A stretch of DNA of 64,000 nucleotides from Maribacter polysaccharolyticus (GCF_028882255.1 NZ_JARBUY010000004.1:570328-634327), one strand, 5' to 3'. Shown: positions 35,327 through 45,316, counted from the stretch's first letter. A program made the numbers and translations. Notes: a model not told the origin generated them from the sequence alone.

Positions 35327-36520
35327 ATGTACGGAAAAATAAAAGAATTCCTAACCGACGAATTGGAGTCTATAAAAAATGAAGGACTGTTTAAAAGTGA
35401 AAGGGTCATAACATCCCCCCAAGCAGCGATCATAAAACTGGCAACCGGGGAGGAAGTGATCAATTTTTGTGCGAACAATTACTTGGGACTCTCATCGCAT
35501 CCCGAGGTAATACAGGCTGCCAAGGACACCATGGACACCCATGGTTTCGGAATGTCATCCGTTCGTTTCATATGTGGCACCCAGGACATCCATAAAGCAC
35601 TTGAAAAAAAGATCGCCGACTTCTATGAAACCGAGGATACAATATTATATGCCGCCGCCTTTGATGCCAATGGAGGGGTATTCGAACCTTTATTGGGGCC
35701 TGAGGATGCCATAATTTCAGATGCACTCAACCACGCCTCCATTATCGATGGTGTCCGTTTGTGCAAGGCGAAAAGATATCGCTATGCCAATGGGGATATG
35801 GCCGATCTTGAACGACAACTGCAACAATCCCAAAAAGACAACGCCCGATTCAAGCTCATCGTTACCGATGGGGTTTTCTCAATGGATGGCCTCTTGGCCC
35901 CGTTGGATAAGATCTGTGACCTCGCCGATGCCTATGATGCCATGGTCATGGTAGATGAATGCCATGCGGCCGGTTTTATCGGCAAACACGGCAAAGGCAC
36001 TTTGGAGGAAAAAGGGGTCATGGGCCGGGTCGATATCATCACCGGTACTTTGGGAAAAGCCCTTGGGGGTGCCATGGGGGGATATACCACCGGGAAAAAA
36101 GAAATCATCGAACTCTTGAGACAACGATCTCGTCCCTATCTCTTTTCAAACTCCCTGGCCCCCTCGATCGTAGGTGCATCCATCAGGGTCTTTGACATGT
36201 TGGCGAACGACACCGGTTTACGCGACAAACTACAATCCAATACCGAATATTTTAAAAAAGGGATGAAAAAAGCCGGTTTTGATATCATCGACGGGGAATC
36301 TGCCATCGTTCCCGTTATGCTTTATGATGCCAAACTGGCCCAAAAAATGGCAGATATGCTTTTGACCCAAGGTATCTATGTAATCGGTTTCTTTTATCCG
36401 GTAGTCCCAAAAGGCAAGGCACGTATACGTGTACAACTCTCCGCCGCCCATGAAATCGAGCATTTGAATAAAGCCATAAATGCATTTATTACGGTTGGCA
36501 AAAAATTGAAAATCGTTTAA
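35327..36520 (+). CDS. kbl: Glycine C-acetyltransferase (2-amino-3-ketobutyrate CoA ligase)
   Basis: 397 residues, the normal length. PLP-dependent fold type I enzyme converting 2-amino-3-oxobutanoate + CoA to glycine + acetyl-CoA in threonine breakdown. The PLP Lys is Lys244 in [10 protein letters not shown], with VDECHAAG at 209-216 supplying the PLP-ring Asp and the His. It begins 14 bp after the AddA-like gene. tdh is not adjacent. Confidence 0.95.
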   Translation: MYGKIKEFLTDELESIKNEGLFKSERVITSPQAAIIKLATGEEVINFCANNYLGLSSHPEVIQAAKDTMDTHGFGMSSVRFICGTQDIHKALEKKIADFYETEDTILYAAAFDANGGVFEPLLGPEDAIISDALNHASIIDGVRLCKAKRYRYANGDMADLERQLQQSQKDNARFKLIVTDGVFSMDGLLAPLDKICDLADAYDAMVMVDECHAAGFIGKHGKGTLEEKGVMGRVDIITGTLGKALGGAMGGYTTGKKEIIELLRQRSRPYLFSNSLAPSIVGASIRVFDMLANDTGLRDKLQSNTEYFKKGMKKAGFDIIDGESAIVPVMLYDAKLAQKMADMLLTQGIYVIGFFYPVVPKGKARIRVQLSAAHEIEHLNKAINAFITVGKKLKIV

Positions 36521-36591
36521 ATGTCACATTTTATCTATAAAAAACGTTAAAAAAAACGGGAATTTATTTTTTTTATTAATTCTTAACAACT

Positions 36592-36599
36592 TACATTTG
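36592..36599 (+). promoter_or_regulatory. -7 box TACATTTG of the OmpA-family gene
   Basis: Perfect TAnnTTTG, 34 bp before the ATG at 36634, in an AT-rich leader. It fits a strong promoter for an abundant outer-membrane protein. Confidence 0.7.
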
Positions 36600-36633
36600 T
36601 AGCTAATAAACACTTAAACTTAAAATTTTGAAC

Positions 36634-37974
36634 ATGAAACATCTTAGCAAATTAATGGTTGTTGCCCTACTTGTTGTAGGTTTTAACCACATACAAGCGC
36701 AAGACGATAATAACCCTTGGCAGATTAGCTTTGGGGTTAATGCCGTTGACGTTTATCCGACCGATGATGTAAGTTCTTTCGGTAATGAATTCTTTAATGC
36801 AACTGACCACTGGAACATTCTTCCTTCCATTTCTTATGTAGGTGTATCTAAATCCGTAGGTGACGGTTTTTCCGTTGGTGCTAGGGGTTCTTTAAATAAA
36901 ATAGACAAATACGGTGATGAGGATGTTGACGACTTATCATACTACGCTATTGATGGTACCATCAAATACAACTTCTTGAAAAATACCGTAATCGATCCTT
37001 TCGTTGAAATCGGTGGTGGTTACACATGGGTTGATGAAATCGGTGCCGGTACTGCCAACGGTGGTGTTGGTATCAACTTCTGGTTTACCGATAACATCGG
37101 TCTTACCGTTCAAACCCTATACAAGCACGCTTTCGAAGATTACGGAACTAAGCACATGCAACATTTGGCTGGTATTTCCGTTAAATTCGGTGGAACCGAT
37201 ACTGACGGTGATGGTGTCTATGATAAGGATGATGCTTGTCCTGAAGTAGTTGGTTTGGAAGCTTTCAATGGTTGTCCTGATTCTGACGGTGATGGTATCG
37301 AAGATAGCAAAGATGATTGTCCTAACGCTGCAGGTTCCAAAGAAATGAACGGTTGTCCTGATGCTGACGGTGACGGTGTTGCCGATAAAGACGATGCTTG
37401 TCCTAACGAAGCAGGTTTAGCTTCACTTGCAGGTTGTCCTGATGCTGACGGTGACGGTGTTGCCGATAAAGACGATGCTTGTCCTAACGAAGCAGGTCCT
37501 GCTGAAAACAAAGGTTGTCCTTGGACTGACAAAGATAACGACGGTGTATTGGACAAAGACGATGCTTGTCCTGACGTAGCCGGTACGGTTGCCAACAAAG
37601 GTTGTCCTGAAGTTACTGAAGAAGTTCAAAAGCAATTGAACGAGTATGCTAGAACCATCTTGTTCGATACCGGTAAATCTTCCATCAAAGCTGAATCTAC
37701 ATCGGTTATGGTTGACATTATCCAAATCTTGAAAGAGTACCCAACTGCTAAATTTACAGTAGAAGGTCACACTGACAGTGTTGGTAGTGCTAAATTGAAC
37801 CAAAGCCTTTCTGAGTCTAGAGCACTTTCTGTAAAAGACTTCTTAGTGGATAAAGGTATCGATGCGTTCAGATTATCAGCTGTTGGTTACGGTGAAGAAA
37901 AACCTATCGCCACTAACAATACAAGAGCCGGTAGAAAACAAAACAGAAGGGTTGAGATCAACTTGATCAAATAA
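36634..37974 (+). CDS. OmpA family protein with thrombospondin type 3 repeats
   Basis: 446 residues from the ATG at 36634 (a TTG lies two codons before). Signal peptide (1-22, ending IQAQ), then an eight-strand beta-barrel (about 25-185), then five calcium-binding TSP3 repeats (DxDxDGxxDxxDxCP; about 190-325), then the OmpA/MotB peptidoglycan-binding domain (about 335-446) with [10 protein letters not shown] and NRRVEINL. It anchors the outer membrane to the cell wall. Two TSP3 units are identical at DNA level over 66 bp. Codon use is strongly biased, with many GGT/GAC/TCT codons, unlike neighbours, suggesting high expression. Confidence 0.95.
   Translation: MKHLSKLMVVALLVVGFNHIQAQDDNNPWQISFGVNAVDVYPTDDVSSFGNEFFNATDHWNILPSISYVGVSKSVGDGFSVGARGSLNKIDKYGDEDVDDLSYYAIDGTIKYNFLKNTVIDPFVEIGGGYTWVDEIGAGTANGGVGINFWFTDNIGLTVQTLYKHAFEDYGTKHMQHLAGISVKFGGTDTDGDGVYDKDDACPEVVGLEAFNGCPDSDGDGIEDSKDDCPNAAGSKEMNGCPDADGDGVADKDDACPNEAGLASLAGCPDADGDGVADKDDACPNEAGPAENKGCPWTDKDNDGVLDKDDACPDVAGTVANKGCPEVTEEVQKQLNEYARTILFDTGKSSIKAESTSVMVDIIQILKEYPTAKFTVEGHTDSVGSAKLNQSLSESRALSVKDFLVDKGIDAFRLSAVGYGEEKPIATNNTRAGRKQNRRVEINLIK
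37351..37497 (+). repeat. 66-bp direct repeat inside the OmpA-family gene
   Basis: Positions 37351-37416 and 37432-37497 are identical, 81 bp (27 codons) apart. They encode two identical TSP3 calcium-binding units. Silent sites are also identical, so the copies are recent or kept alike by recombination. Confidence 0.9.
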
Positions 37975-38001
37975 TTCCTTCAACCGATAAAATTTATTTG
38001 G

Positions 38002-38034
38002 AAAGCCCTGACGATATCGTCAGGGCTTTTTTTA
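38002..38034 (+). terminator. Intrinsic terminator after the OmpA-family gene
   Basis: Perfect palindrome GCCCTGACGATATCGTCAGG (plus GC), flanked by AAA and a run of seven T, 28 bp after the stop codon. Confidence 0.95.
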
Positions 38035-38043
38035 TTTTTGGTC

Positions 38044-40800
38044 ATGAACAGTTTCCTAGAACAGGTTTTAAACACCATCGATAAAGAACATGGTTCTTTC
38101 GAAAACATGGTCTTCATCCTTCCAAGTAAAAGGGCCGGATCCTTTCTTAAAAAAGGGATTGCCAAAATTATCGGCAAACCCATATTCACCCCGGAAATAT
38201 ACAGTATAGAAGAGTTTGTAGGTGAAATTTCCGGACTTTCGACCGCAACGAACACCCAACAATTGTTCGAGCTCTACTATGCTTACCTAGAGCAAACAAC
38301 ACAAGAACAGGAGCAGGAAAATTTTGTTGATTTCTCGAAATGGGGACAAACCCTACTTCAGGATTTCAACGAAATAGACAGGTATCTTATCGATACGGGA
38401 AAAATGTTCTCGAATCTTTCGGCCATCCAAGAAATAAACCATTGGTACGTGGCTGCAGAGAAAACCGAGATGGTACAGAACTATGTGGACTTCTGGAATA
38501 AACTCGAAAAATTGTACACGGCCTTTAACCAAAGATTATCCGGCAAAGGAATGGGCCATCAAGGACTTGTATACCGTAAGGCTTACGATAACCTGGATGC
38601 ATACTCCCAGTCCCACAGCCATAAGCACCATATATTCATTGGCTTCAATGCCCTGAATACCGCCGAAAGTTCGATCATACAACATATCCTGGCGAAAAAA
38701 AATGCAGATATCTTTTGGGACTTGGATGCCTATTTTTTGAACGACCCCAATCATGATGCAGCATACTTTATCAGAAACCATCAAAAAACATGGCCCTACC
38801 TAATCCAAAATGGGCTCAAAGGCATTACTTCATCATTTATCCAAGATAAAAAAATCAAAGTGATCGGGGTTCCAAAAAATATATCCCAAGCTAAATACGT
38901 GGGGAATATATTGAAAACATTGGCGTATGAAAACAATGGAGCCTTAACAAGTACCGCCGTTGTTTTGAATGATGAAACGTTACTCAATCCCCTATTGAAT
39001 TCATTGCCCGAAGAAATTGACAGGGTCAACATTACCATGGGATTTCCACTGAACAAGACCTCTTTTGAAAATTTCTTCCACCAATTCCTGGCACTTTATG
39101 TGCACAAACAACCCCATGGTTGGTACTATAAAGACCTCTTGTCCTTTCTATCACATCCGTATATGGAGGTTTTGCTCCGGGATAACAATACCTCCCATGC
39201 ACAAACCATCAGCCAAACAATAACGACCCACAACCTTACTTTTTTAACCCGAAACCAGTTATTATCGTTTGCGCAACCCAACAATACCTACCTCGATAAG
39301 TTGTTTTTCGAACCCATACCCACCCCAAAACAGTTTATCCAATCCACCTTGGAGATCATTGCCATTTTAAAAGACAAACTACAGGCCATGGGCAATGCCT
39401 TGGCCTTGGAAGAGCTATTTCACTTTTTTGGTATTTTCAACCAGATCGCTACGATGCTCTCCGAACATACCTTTATCAACGACCTTAAATCGCTATTGAC
39501 CCTATTCACTGAACTCGTTGCGATGGAAACATTGGATTTCAAGGGCGATCCCATAGAAGGTCTACAGATAATGGGGATGTTGGAAAGTCGTAATCTCGAT
39601 TTTGAAACCGTAATACTCACTTCGGTGAATGAAGGCATCTTGCCGGCCGGTAAATCGAACAATTCTTTCATTCCCTTTGACCTGAAAAGGAATTTCGGTC
39701 TTCCGACTTTTAAGGAAAAAGATGCCGTTTACACCTATCACTTCTATCGTTTGTTACAACGGGCAAAACACATCTATCTGGTGTATAATACAGAACCGGA
39801 TGTTCTGGAAGGAGGGGAAAGAAGTCGCCTTATCACACAACTTTTGACCGATGAAACTATTAAAAACAAGATTACCGAATATATCGCTGTACCTGAGATA
39901 AAGGTAGTCCCCAAAACCGAAACCCGCATCCAAAAGGACGATGCCTTGATGCAACTCATTAAAGCGTACGCCCTAAAGGGATTTTCACCATCCTCCCTCA
40001 GTAATTACGTTAGGAATCCGTTGGATTTTTACAAGCAAAACCTGCTTCGTATCAACGAGCTGCAAGAAGTGGAAGAAACCGTTGCCGCCAATACCTTCGG
40101 CACCATCATACATGATTCTTTGGAGGACCTCTACAAACCCGTGATAGGTCAATATCTGGACAAGGATATATTGACCGAAATGAAAGGCAACATTGAGAAA
40201 TGGGTAAAACACCACTTCGACAAGTCCTATTCGGCCCTGAATCAGCTGCGGGGCAAAAACCTCATAGCCTATCAGGTCATCATAAAATATATCAGGTCAT
40301 TCATAGATTTCGAAATCCGGGAAAGTGAAACCCATCAGATCAAAATCCTGGCATTGGAAGAAAAAATGACCATAGGTCTGAATTATCCTGAAATTGGTTT
40401 TCCCATTCAACTCACGGGAAAATTGGATAGGATCGATGAAATTGATGGTACATTACGGATCATCGATTATAAATCAGGAAAGGTAGTCCCCAACCAAGTA
40501 ACATTGTTTGATTGGGAACTACTTACCCAAGAATATAAATACAGTAAGGCATTTCAATTACTTTGTTATGCACTCATGTATACGCACGAAAAAACTTCCG
40601 ATTCCCTGATAGCCGGTATTGTTTCGTTTAAGAACCTGAGTGCGGCGGTGCAGCATTTTGGTATCAAAGCAAGCCAAAACGGTCGTAAAACCGACATCGC
40701 CATCACCCCAGATACTTTATCAAGTTTCCATGCGGAATTAAAAAGACTTATCCTTGAAATCTGCCATCCGGATATCCCCTTCATCGAAAAAGAAGTCTGA
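38044..40800 (+). CDS. PD-(D/E)XK nuclease family protein (AddB-like)
   Basis: 918 residues from the ATG at 38044; a TTG two codons upstream is possible. An inactivated helicase-like N-terminal half begins FILPSKRAGSFLKKGI in place of a Walker motif. RecB-family nuclease motifs at the C-terminus include GKLDRIDEIDGTLRIIDYKSGK (about 795-816). The four-Cys iron-sulfur cluster of Bacillus AddB is not evident. It is the likely partner of the AddA-like protein at 32205. Confidence 0.87.
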   Translation: MNSFLEQVLNTIDKEHGSFENMVFILPSKRAGSFLKKGIAKIIGKPIFTPEIYSIEEFVGEISGLSTATNTQQLFELYYAYLEQTTQEQEQENFVDFSKWGQTLLQDFNEIDRYLIDTGKMFSNLSAIQEINHWYVAAEKTEMVQNYVDFWNKLEKLYTAFNQRLSGKGMGHQGLVYRKAYDNLDAYSQSHSHKHHIFIGFNALNTAESSIIQHILAKKNADIFWDLDAYFLNDPNHDAAYFIRNHQKTWPYLIQNGLKGITSSFIQDKKIKVIGVPKNISQAKYVGNILKTLAYENNGALTSTAVVLNDETLLNPLLNSLPEEIDRVNITMGFPLNKTSFENFFHQFLALYVHKQPHGWYYKDLLSFLSHPYMEVLLRDNNTSHAQTISQTITTHNLTFLTRNQLLSFAQPNNTYLDKLFFEPIPTPKQFIQSTLEIIAILKDKLQAMGNALALEELFHFFGIFNQIATMLSEHTFINDLKSLLTLFTELVAMETLDFKGDPIEGLQIMGMLESRNLDFETVILTSVNEGILPAGKSNNSFIPFDLKRNFGLPTFKEKDAVYTYHFYRLLQRAKHIYLVYNTEPDVLEGGERSRLITQLLTDETIKNKITEYIAVPEIKVVPKTETRIQKDDALMQLIKAYALKGFSPSSLSNYVRNPLDFYKQNLLRINELQEVEETVAANTFGTIIHDSLEDLYKPVIGQYLDKDILTEMKGNIEKWVKHHFDKSYSALNQLRGKNLIAYQVIIKYIRSFIDFEIRESETHQIKILALEEKMTIGLNYPEIGFPIQLTGKLDRIDEIDGTLRIIDYKSGKVVPNQVTLFDWELLTQEYKYSKAFQLLCYALMYTHEKTSDSLIAGIVSFKNLSAAVQHFGIKASQNGRKTDIAITPDTLSSFHAELKRLILEICHPDIPFIEKEV

Positions 40801-40802
40801 TC

Positions 40803-41516
40803 TTATTTTTTGTCGGGTCTTGTGGGTCTTACCTCGATCTTGCTCGGCAAGGTTCTTGGATGCATTTTCAATAGATCCAAAACCAATTCCGCAATATCCT
40901 CGGGTTGTATTTTCCAAGCATCTTTTTCCGATGGTTCGTTATTGTTGAAATGTGTAGAAACCGATCCCGGCATTATCGTTGAGACCTTGATGTCATACTG
41001 CCGTAAATCGAGCATCGCTGCCTGTGTAAAACCGACGACCCCATACTTTGTGGCGTTATAACCGGCACCTTTGGCAAAAAAATTCGTTCCTGCCAAACTC
41101 GCCAAGGTCATATAATACCCTTTTGATGCCTTCAAGGCCTCCACAGAGGCTTTTAGGGTGTGGAATACGCCCGATAAATTAGTATTGATCATACTGTTCC
41201 ATTGGTCTTCGGTAAGTTCATCTACCGGTGCGAAATGTCCGATTCCCGCATTGGCCAATACCACATCCAATTGTCCCCATTTTTTTATAATTTGCTGTAC
41301 GGCAAGTTCCTCATCGTTTAATCGGGTCACATCGGATTGCAAGGCCAAGACTTGGTCACTTTTCCCCAATGTTTCGGCTGCAGCCTTTACGGTATCAAGA
41401 CTCCTACTACTTATGGCCACTTTCATCCCCGCATTCAACAAGGTTTTTGCCACACTGTACCCAATTCCTTTTGAACCTCCTGTGATATACGCTACTTTTC
41501 CATTTAAATTTGACAT
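40803..41516 (-). CDS. Short-chain dehydrogenase/reductase
   Basis: 237 residues from MSNLNGK (41516). Cofactor motif TGGSKGIG (about 13-20), NAGIG (about 87-91) and active-site Y-x-x-x-K in YNATKYG (about 151-155). Classical SDR using NAD(P)(H). Substrate unknown. Convergent with the AddB-like gene; the two stops are 2 bp apart and share no terminator. Confidence 0.93.
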   Translation of the reverse strand: MSNLNGKVAYITGGSKGIGYSVAKTLLNAGMKVAISSRSLDTVKAAAETLGKSDQVLALQSDVTRLNDEELAVQQIIKKWGQLDVVLANAGIGHFAPVDELTEDQWNSMINTNLSGVFHTLKASVEALKASKGYYMTLASLAGTNFFAKGAGYNATKYGVVGFTQAAMLDLRQYDIKVSTIMPGSVSTHFNNNEPSEKDAWKIQPEDIAELVLDLLKMHPRTLPSKIEVRPTRPDKK

Positions 41517-41609
41517 ATTATGCATTTTTTATTAGATTCATTTAAAGAAAACGAATATACAATTTTGATACTTGAACAAAAAGTATTTCCTTTGCCGTCC
41601 AATTAGCCA

Positions 41610-41685
<76 letters not shown>

Positions 41686-41717
41686 GATCAAGTGCAAATA
41701 TTTTTGCGCTTAAAAAT

Positions 41718-41749
41718 CAAAACCGCCAAGTTTGCTTGAGCGGTTTTTG
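41718..41749 (+). terminator. Intrinsic terminator of tRNA-Ala
   Basis: Stem AAAACCGC plus CAAG, loop TTTG, CTTG plus GCGGTTTT with one bulged A, followed by a T run. Confidence 0.9.
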
Positions 41750-41832
41750 TATTTTTTAAGTGTAAAGGCCATAAGGCCTTGAATAAAATGATGTATTTGC
41801 AGGACTGAGAGATTGTCTGGAGCAACACAGTT

Positions 41833-41849
41833 ACTCCGGTATTCTCCAC
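41833..41849 (+). repeat. att-like direct repeat, distal copy
   Basis: Exact 17-bp copy of the tRNA-Ala 3' end, 164 bp downstream of the first. The bases before it (CAACACAGTT) are only loosely similar to the tRNA T-arm, so it is a fragment and not a second tRNA. No integrase gene is nearby. Confidence 0.65.
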
Positions 41850-41860
41850 TAAAGCAAAAT

Positions 41861-41887
41861 AGCCGAATGATATCGTTCGGCTTTTTT
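41861..41887 (+). terminator. Terminator downstream of the tRNA fragment
   Basis: Stem AGCCGAA/TTCGGCT with an 8-nt loop and six T. It sits 12 bp after the duplicated tRNA end, as if it once ended a transcript from this second site. Confidence 0.85.
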
Positions 41888-42148
41888 ATTGAGGAATGTG
41901 AAAATTATTCCTGAACATAAAACCTGCACCCAACCATAGGGTTTTTAGCTTATTACCCATAAACCTGGAATCTTCTACATGTTAATTCAAATTAAATAAC
42001 ATCGATTAACCTGCTGGGTTTATCTTTTTATCCCATTCAACTGACCCTACAAATACCCGTTTTACCGATCCAATATTTTGTACACTAAAATATTAATTGT
42101 AATATTGCGATGAATGGAAATTGATGGTATAACCACAACAAATATTAA
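41888..42148. other. AT-rich non-coding region with inverted repeat before the DUF6428 gene
   Basis: 260 bp without a gene. An inverted repeat CAATATT-N23-AATATTG (42071-42107), overlapping AATATTAATTGTAATATT-like symmetry, lies 40-78 bp before the start of the next gene and may be an operator. Confidence 0.45.
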
Positions 42149-42616
42149 ATGAAACTATCCGAGATAAAAAACAAACTGAGCCAATTGGAAAAGATTTCCT
42201 TTCAATTGCCCAATGGGAAATTAGTGCCAAATCACTTCCATATTACGGAAGTTGGAAAAATCACTAAACACTTTATAGATTGTGGCGGAACCGTACGCAA
42301 TGAAGAAGTCGTAAACTTTCAACTTTGGAATGCGAACGACTATGACCACAGGTTACATCCTGAAAAATTATTGCACATCATCGAACTTTCAGAGAAAGTC
42401 CTCGGAATTGAGGATTTAGAAATTGAAGTGGAATACCAAGCAGGGACCATTGGGAAATTCGGACTTGATTTCGACGGAACACATTTTCTTTTGACCTCAA
42501 AACAAACCGATTGTTTAGCGAAAGACCAATGTGGTATTCCAGCGGAAAAATCAAAAAAGAAACTATCAGAACTGCAATCAACGAACGCTTGTACGCCGGG
42601 AAGTGGTTGCTGTTGA
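42149..42616 (+). CDS. DUF6428 family protein with Cys-rich tail
   Basis: 155 residues, soluble. The body (IKNKLSQLEKISFQLPNG; ...HHITEVGKITKHFIDCGG-type segment) resembles the DUF6428 proteins that Flavobacteriaceae usually encode beside ArsR regulators and arsenate-resistance genes. The C-terminus ends ACTPGSGCC, a thiol-rich tail that could bind a metalloid. Here no arsR or arsenate reductase gene accompanies it, so it looks orphaned. It precedes a metallophosphoesterase gene by 17 bp. Confidence 0.7.
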   Translation: MKLSEIKNKLSQLEKISFQLPNGKLVPNHFHITEVGKITKHFIDCGGTVRNEEVVNFQLWNANDYDHRLHPEKLLHIIELSEKVLGIEDLEIEVEYQAGTIGKFGLDFDGTHFLLTSKQTDCLAKDQCGIPAEKSKKKLSELQSTNACTPGSGCC

Positions 42617-42633
42617 CCCCAGAAAATACCCTA

Positions 42634-43362
42634 ATGAAAATAATATTTTTCAGTGACATCCACGCGAATTTACCCGCACTACGGGCCTTTTTCGAGGATA
42701 TTGACAACACCGGATACGATGCCATCTATTGCCTTGGTGATTTGGTAGGTTACAATATTTGGCCCAATGAAGTTGTGAATGAAATTCGAAAAAGAAACAT
42801 TCCTACCATTATGGGAAATCATGATGAGGCTTTGTTATTACCTATAGCCAAAGAAGTTGAGCCCACGAACAGAGGATTGACCAGGACCTTGGTAAACGAT
42901 CGAAACAGGGCGTACCTGATTAACCTTCCAAGACATTTATCCTTATCATTTGTTACCAAAAATAAACCTTTCAATCTCTTGTTGGTGCACGGAAGTCCAA
43001 AAGCCATCAATGATTATTTGACCTTTGACTATCCCAAGGATGAAGTTTTAAACATGATGCAATCCCATAAGGCCGATGTGCTACTTTGTGGTCATACACA
43101 CAAACCTTTTCATCGGGTCATTAAGGATGGTGAAAGTTATAAACATGTCGTCAATATCGGTTCTGTCGGTAAGCCAAAAGATAGCGATCCCAGAATTTGT
43201 TATGCTATATTGGAACTTGACCAATCGTCTTCTCCCTCTAATTCAGAAACGCTTGAAGTTTCTTTCAAAAGAGTGGTGTATGATATTGAGAAAGCTGCGA
43301 CTGCCGTGGAGCAGTCCGATTTTCCCAATGCTTTTGCCGAGGCTTTAAGGATCGGGGAATAG
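42634..43362 (+). CDS. Metallophosphoesterase (YfcE/MJ0936-like)
   Basis: 242 residues from ATG 42634 (MKIIFFSDIHANLPAL); the frame is open further upstream but overlaps the DUF6428 gene. Calcineurin-like motifs: FSDIHAN (6-12), GDLVGY (about 35), GNHDEA (about 67), HGSP (about 118), GHTHKPF (about 155). Dinuclear metal phosphodiesterase or phosphatase; substrate unknown. The last 50 residues run antisense to an S41 peptidase remnant, so the C-terminus may have changed. Confidence 0.87.
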   Translation: MKIIFFSDIHANLPALRAFFEDIDNTGYDAIYCLGDLVGYNIWPNEVVNEIRKRNIPTIMGNHDEALLLPIAKEVEPTNRGLTRTLVNDRNRAYLINLPRHLSLSFVTKNKPFNLLLVHGSPKAINDYLTFDYPKDEVLNMMQSHKADVLLCGHTHKPFHRVIKDGESYKHVVNIGSVGKPKDSDPRICYAILELDQSSSPSNSETLEVSFKRVVYDIEKAATAVEQSDFPNAFAEALRIGE

Positions 43363-43853
43363 GCTATTTTACTAAGGGATTCAATTTTATATTGCTCCTT
43401 AGCTATAAGTTCCTCTTTTGGCGCCGGTTTCCTTGAATATTCCAAAACCCATTCCAGGACCCCATCAATACCTTCTTGGTGATTTTTCCATTTAGGAACA
43501 ATCAAGACATCAGGTTGAACCCTTAAGGTATCGCTTTCTTGCAAGCGAAATAAGCGTTTGGAATGGGGTATCAATAGGTTGGAATTTGGAAGATGGAACT
43601 GCCCCATCTCTTGGTATCCGTTCGAATTGGCGCCAGTGGGTTCACCGACTATTCTTGCATTGAGCAGTTGTCTGAATTGCACCACATTGACCATAACCGC
43701 AGAATAGGTAGCCCTGTTGGCCAGCACATACACACCGGATTTCCAATCGATAAAATCTGCACTGTTTAGCCAACCAACAAGTATAAGCCCTTTAAAATAA
43801 TCCCCTCTATAATTATCCCGATTTGGTGAAAAATGCCGATTTACACAAAAAGG
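43363..43853 (-). pseudogene. C-terminal fragment of an S41 family peptidase
   Basis: An open frame begins after a stop near 43854 and runs to 43200 inside the metallophosphoesterase gene; the recognisable part ends near 43420. It contains the C-terminal half of a tail-specific protease core: GVYVLANRATYSAV with the nucleophile Ser, then IVGEPTGANSNGY and LPNSNLLIPHSKRLF, both hallmarks of S41 peptidases, then PDVLIV and the terminal helix. Signal peptide, N-terminal domain and the start codon are missing. It is a truncated, probably dead gene. Confidence 0.8.
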
Positions 43854-44009
43854 TTACAAAAACCATTAAGTTTGGTATTGTAAAGCCTACCGATTCTTTT
43901 ATTAGGCCGATACACCCTCCCTTTCAATCGCTGGAGTAGGTGATGAACTATAGTTGTGATCATAAAGCAATTGAATACTTCCTATGGCCCATCAATACAT
44001 TCCCTAGGG

Positions 44010-45134
44010 TTATTTCAGGAGAGCAGCAAAGTTAAAACTGGCATTGACTAGATTTTCATAACTCTTCTCCATGGCATCCTGTAAATTGGAAATACCCCTA
44101 ACAATGGAAACCACATAATCGAGTCCGAAGGCTTGTTGCTGTGCAATGGATATCCCCACCGACCCACATAATGCGGCAACGGGAATTTGTTTTAGGTTCG
44201 CGGAGGTAATGACCCCATCGATAGTCTTCCCCGAGAGGGTTTGCTCGTCTAACCTACCTTCCCCGGTGATGATCCAGTCGGCCCCTTCGATGGCCGTATC
44301 AAAGCCTGACAGCTCTTTGATCAGATCGATTCCCGAAGTCAAATCGCCTTTCAGGAATATGAGGGCTCCACCTCCAACCCCACCGGCAGCCCCGGCACCG
44401 GCCACTTGCTGTAAATCCACAGCAAACTGCCTACTTATGACCTCAGCAAAATTGGATAACCCTTGATCCAGTAGCATGATCTCATTTTCAGATGCCCCTT
44501 TTTGTTCGGCATACACATGGGCCGCTCCATTTTTACCATAAAACGGATTGGTTACGTCACAAGCGACCTTTACCTTAACCCCATTGAGTTTAGGGTTCTT
44601 GGTTGAATCATCTATTTTACGAACCGCCGATAGGTTTCTTCCTATAGGTTTAAGTTCCTTACCTTGTGCATCCAAAAAACGATACCCCAAAGCAACTGCC
44701 ATTCCCATACCCCCATCATTGGTGGCACTACCCCCAATACCCAGGATGATTTCCTTAGCACCCCTAAATAATGCATCCAAAATCAACTCCCCGGTACCCA
44801 ATGAAGTCGTACGCATACAATTGCGCTCTTGATCTGTAAGCAATTTAAGACCTGAGGCCTCGGCCATTTCTATAAAAGCGATTTGGGTACTTTCCGAGTA
44901 CAAATAGGAGGCTTCTATGGGACGGAAAAGCGGGTCATTAACTTCCTTTTCTACTTTCTCGCCGTTTATGTAGTACTTAACAACATCAATAGTACCATCG
45001 CCCCCATCGGCTAAGGGCATTTTCAATATTTCGGCTTTATTGAATACCATTCGAAGTCCTTCTTCCACGGCATCGCAGAATTCGAAACCGGTCAAGGACC
45101 CTTTAAATTTGTCTGGAGCGATTACGAATTTCAT
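44010..45134 (-). CDS. Glycerate kinase (GlxK/GarK family)
   Basis: 374 residues, the full family length. The N-terminal MKFVIAPDKFKGSLTG is the family signature. ADGGDGTID (about 42), GIGGSATNDGGMGMA (about 136-150), CDVTNPFYGKNGAA (about 191) and GEGRLDEQTLSGK (about 291) are conserved regions. It phosphorylates D-glycerate to 2-phosphoglycerate, linking photorespiration-like or sugar-acid breakdown to glycolysis. Single gene, divergent surroundings. Confidence 0.96.
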   Translation of the reverse strand: MKFVIAPDKFKGSLTGFEFCDAVEEGLRMVFNKAEILKMPLADGGDGTIDVVKYYINGEKVEKEVNDPLFRPIEASYLYSESTQIAFIEMAEASGLKLLTDQERNCMRTTSLGTGELILDALFRGAKEIILGIGGSATNDGGMGMAVALGYRFLDAQGKELKPIGRNLSAVRKIDDSTKNPKLNGVKVKVACDVTNPFYGKNGAAHVYAEQKGASENEIMLLDQGLSNFAEVISRQFAVDLQQVAGAGAAGGVGGGALIFLKGDLTSGIDLIKELSGFDTAIEGADWIITGEGRLDEQTLSGKTIDGVITSANLKQIPVAALCGSVGISIAQQQAFGLDYVVSIVRGISNLQDAMEKSYENLVNASFNFAALLK

Positions 45135-45316
45135 AAACTAAAGTCAACTTAATAATTCCGGTAGAAAAACACCATTTGCCCCCAAAAGGTATCCACGCCA
45201 TGGTCGGAAACACCCAAAAAGAAACGATTTAAAGGGTTATTTCCAATTGATGTTATGGATTAATCAGGTAAACTTATGACCTCTAAAAAATAAATCGTCT
45301 TATCCCATCTACGGGG

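Noticed and set aside
41810-41849. Second tRNA gene after tRNA-Ala
   Set aside because: Only the 3' 17 bp match; there is no D arm, anticodon arm or 5' acceptor strand upstream.
43870-44009. Remains of the S41 N-terminal half upstream of the fragment
   Set aside because: No frame on the minus strand in this stretch reads as a peptidase; only unrelated or stop-containing sequence was seen.
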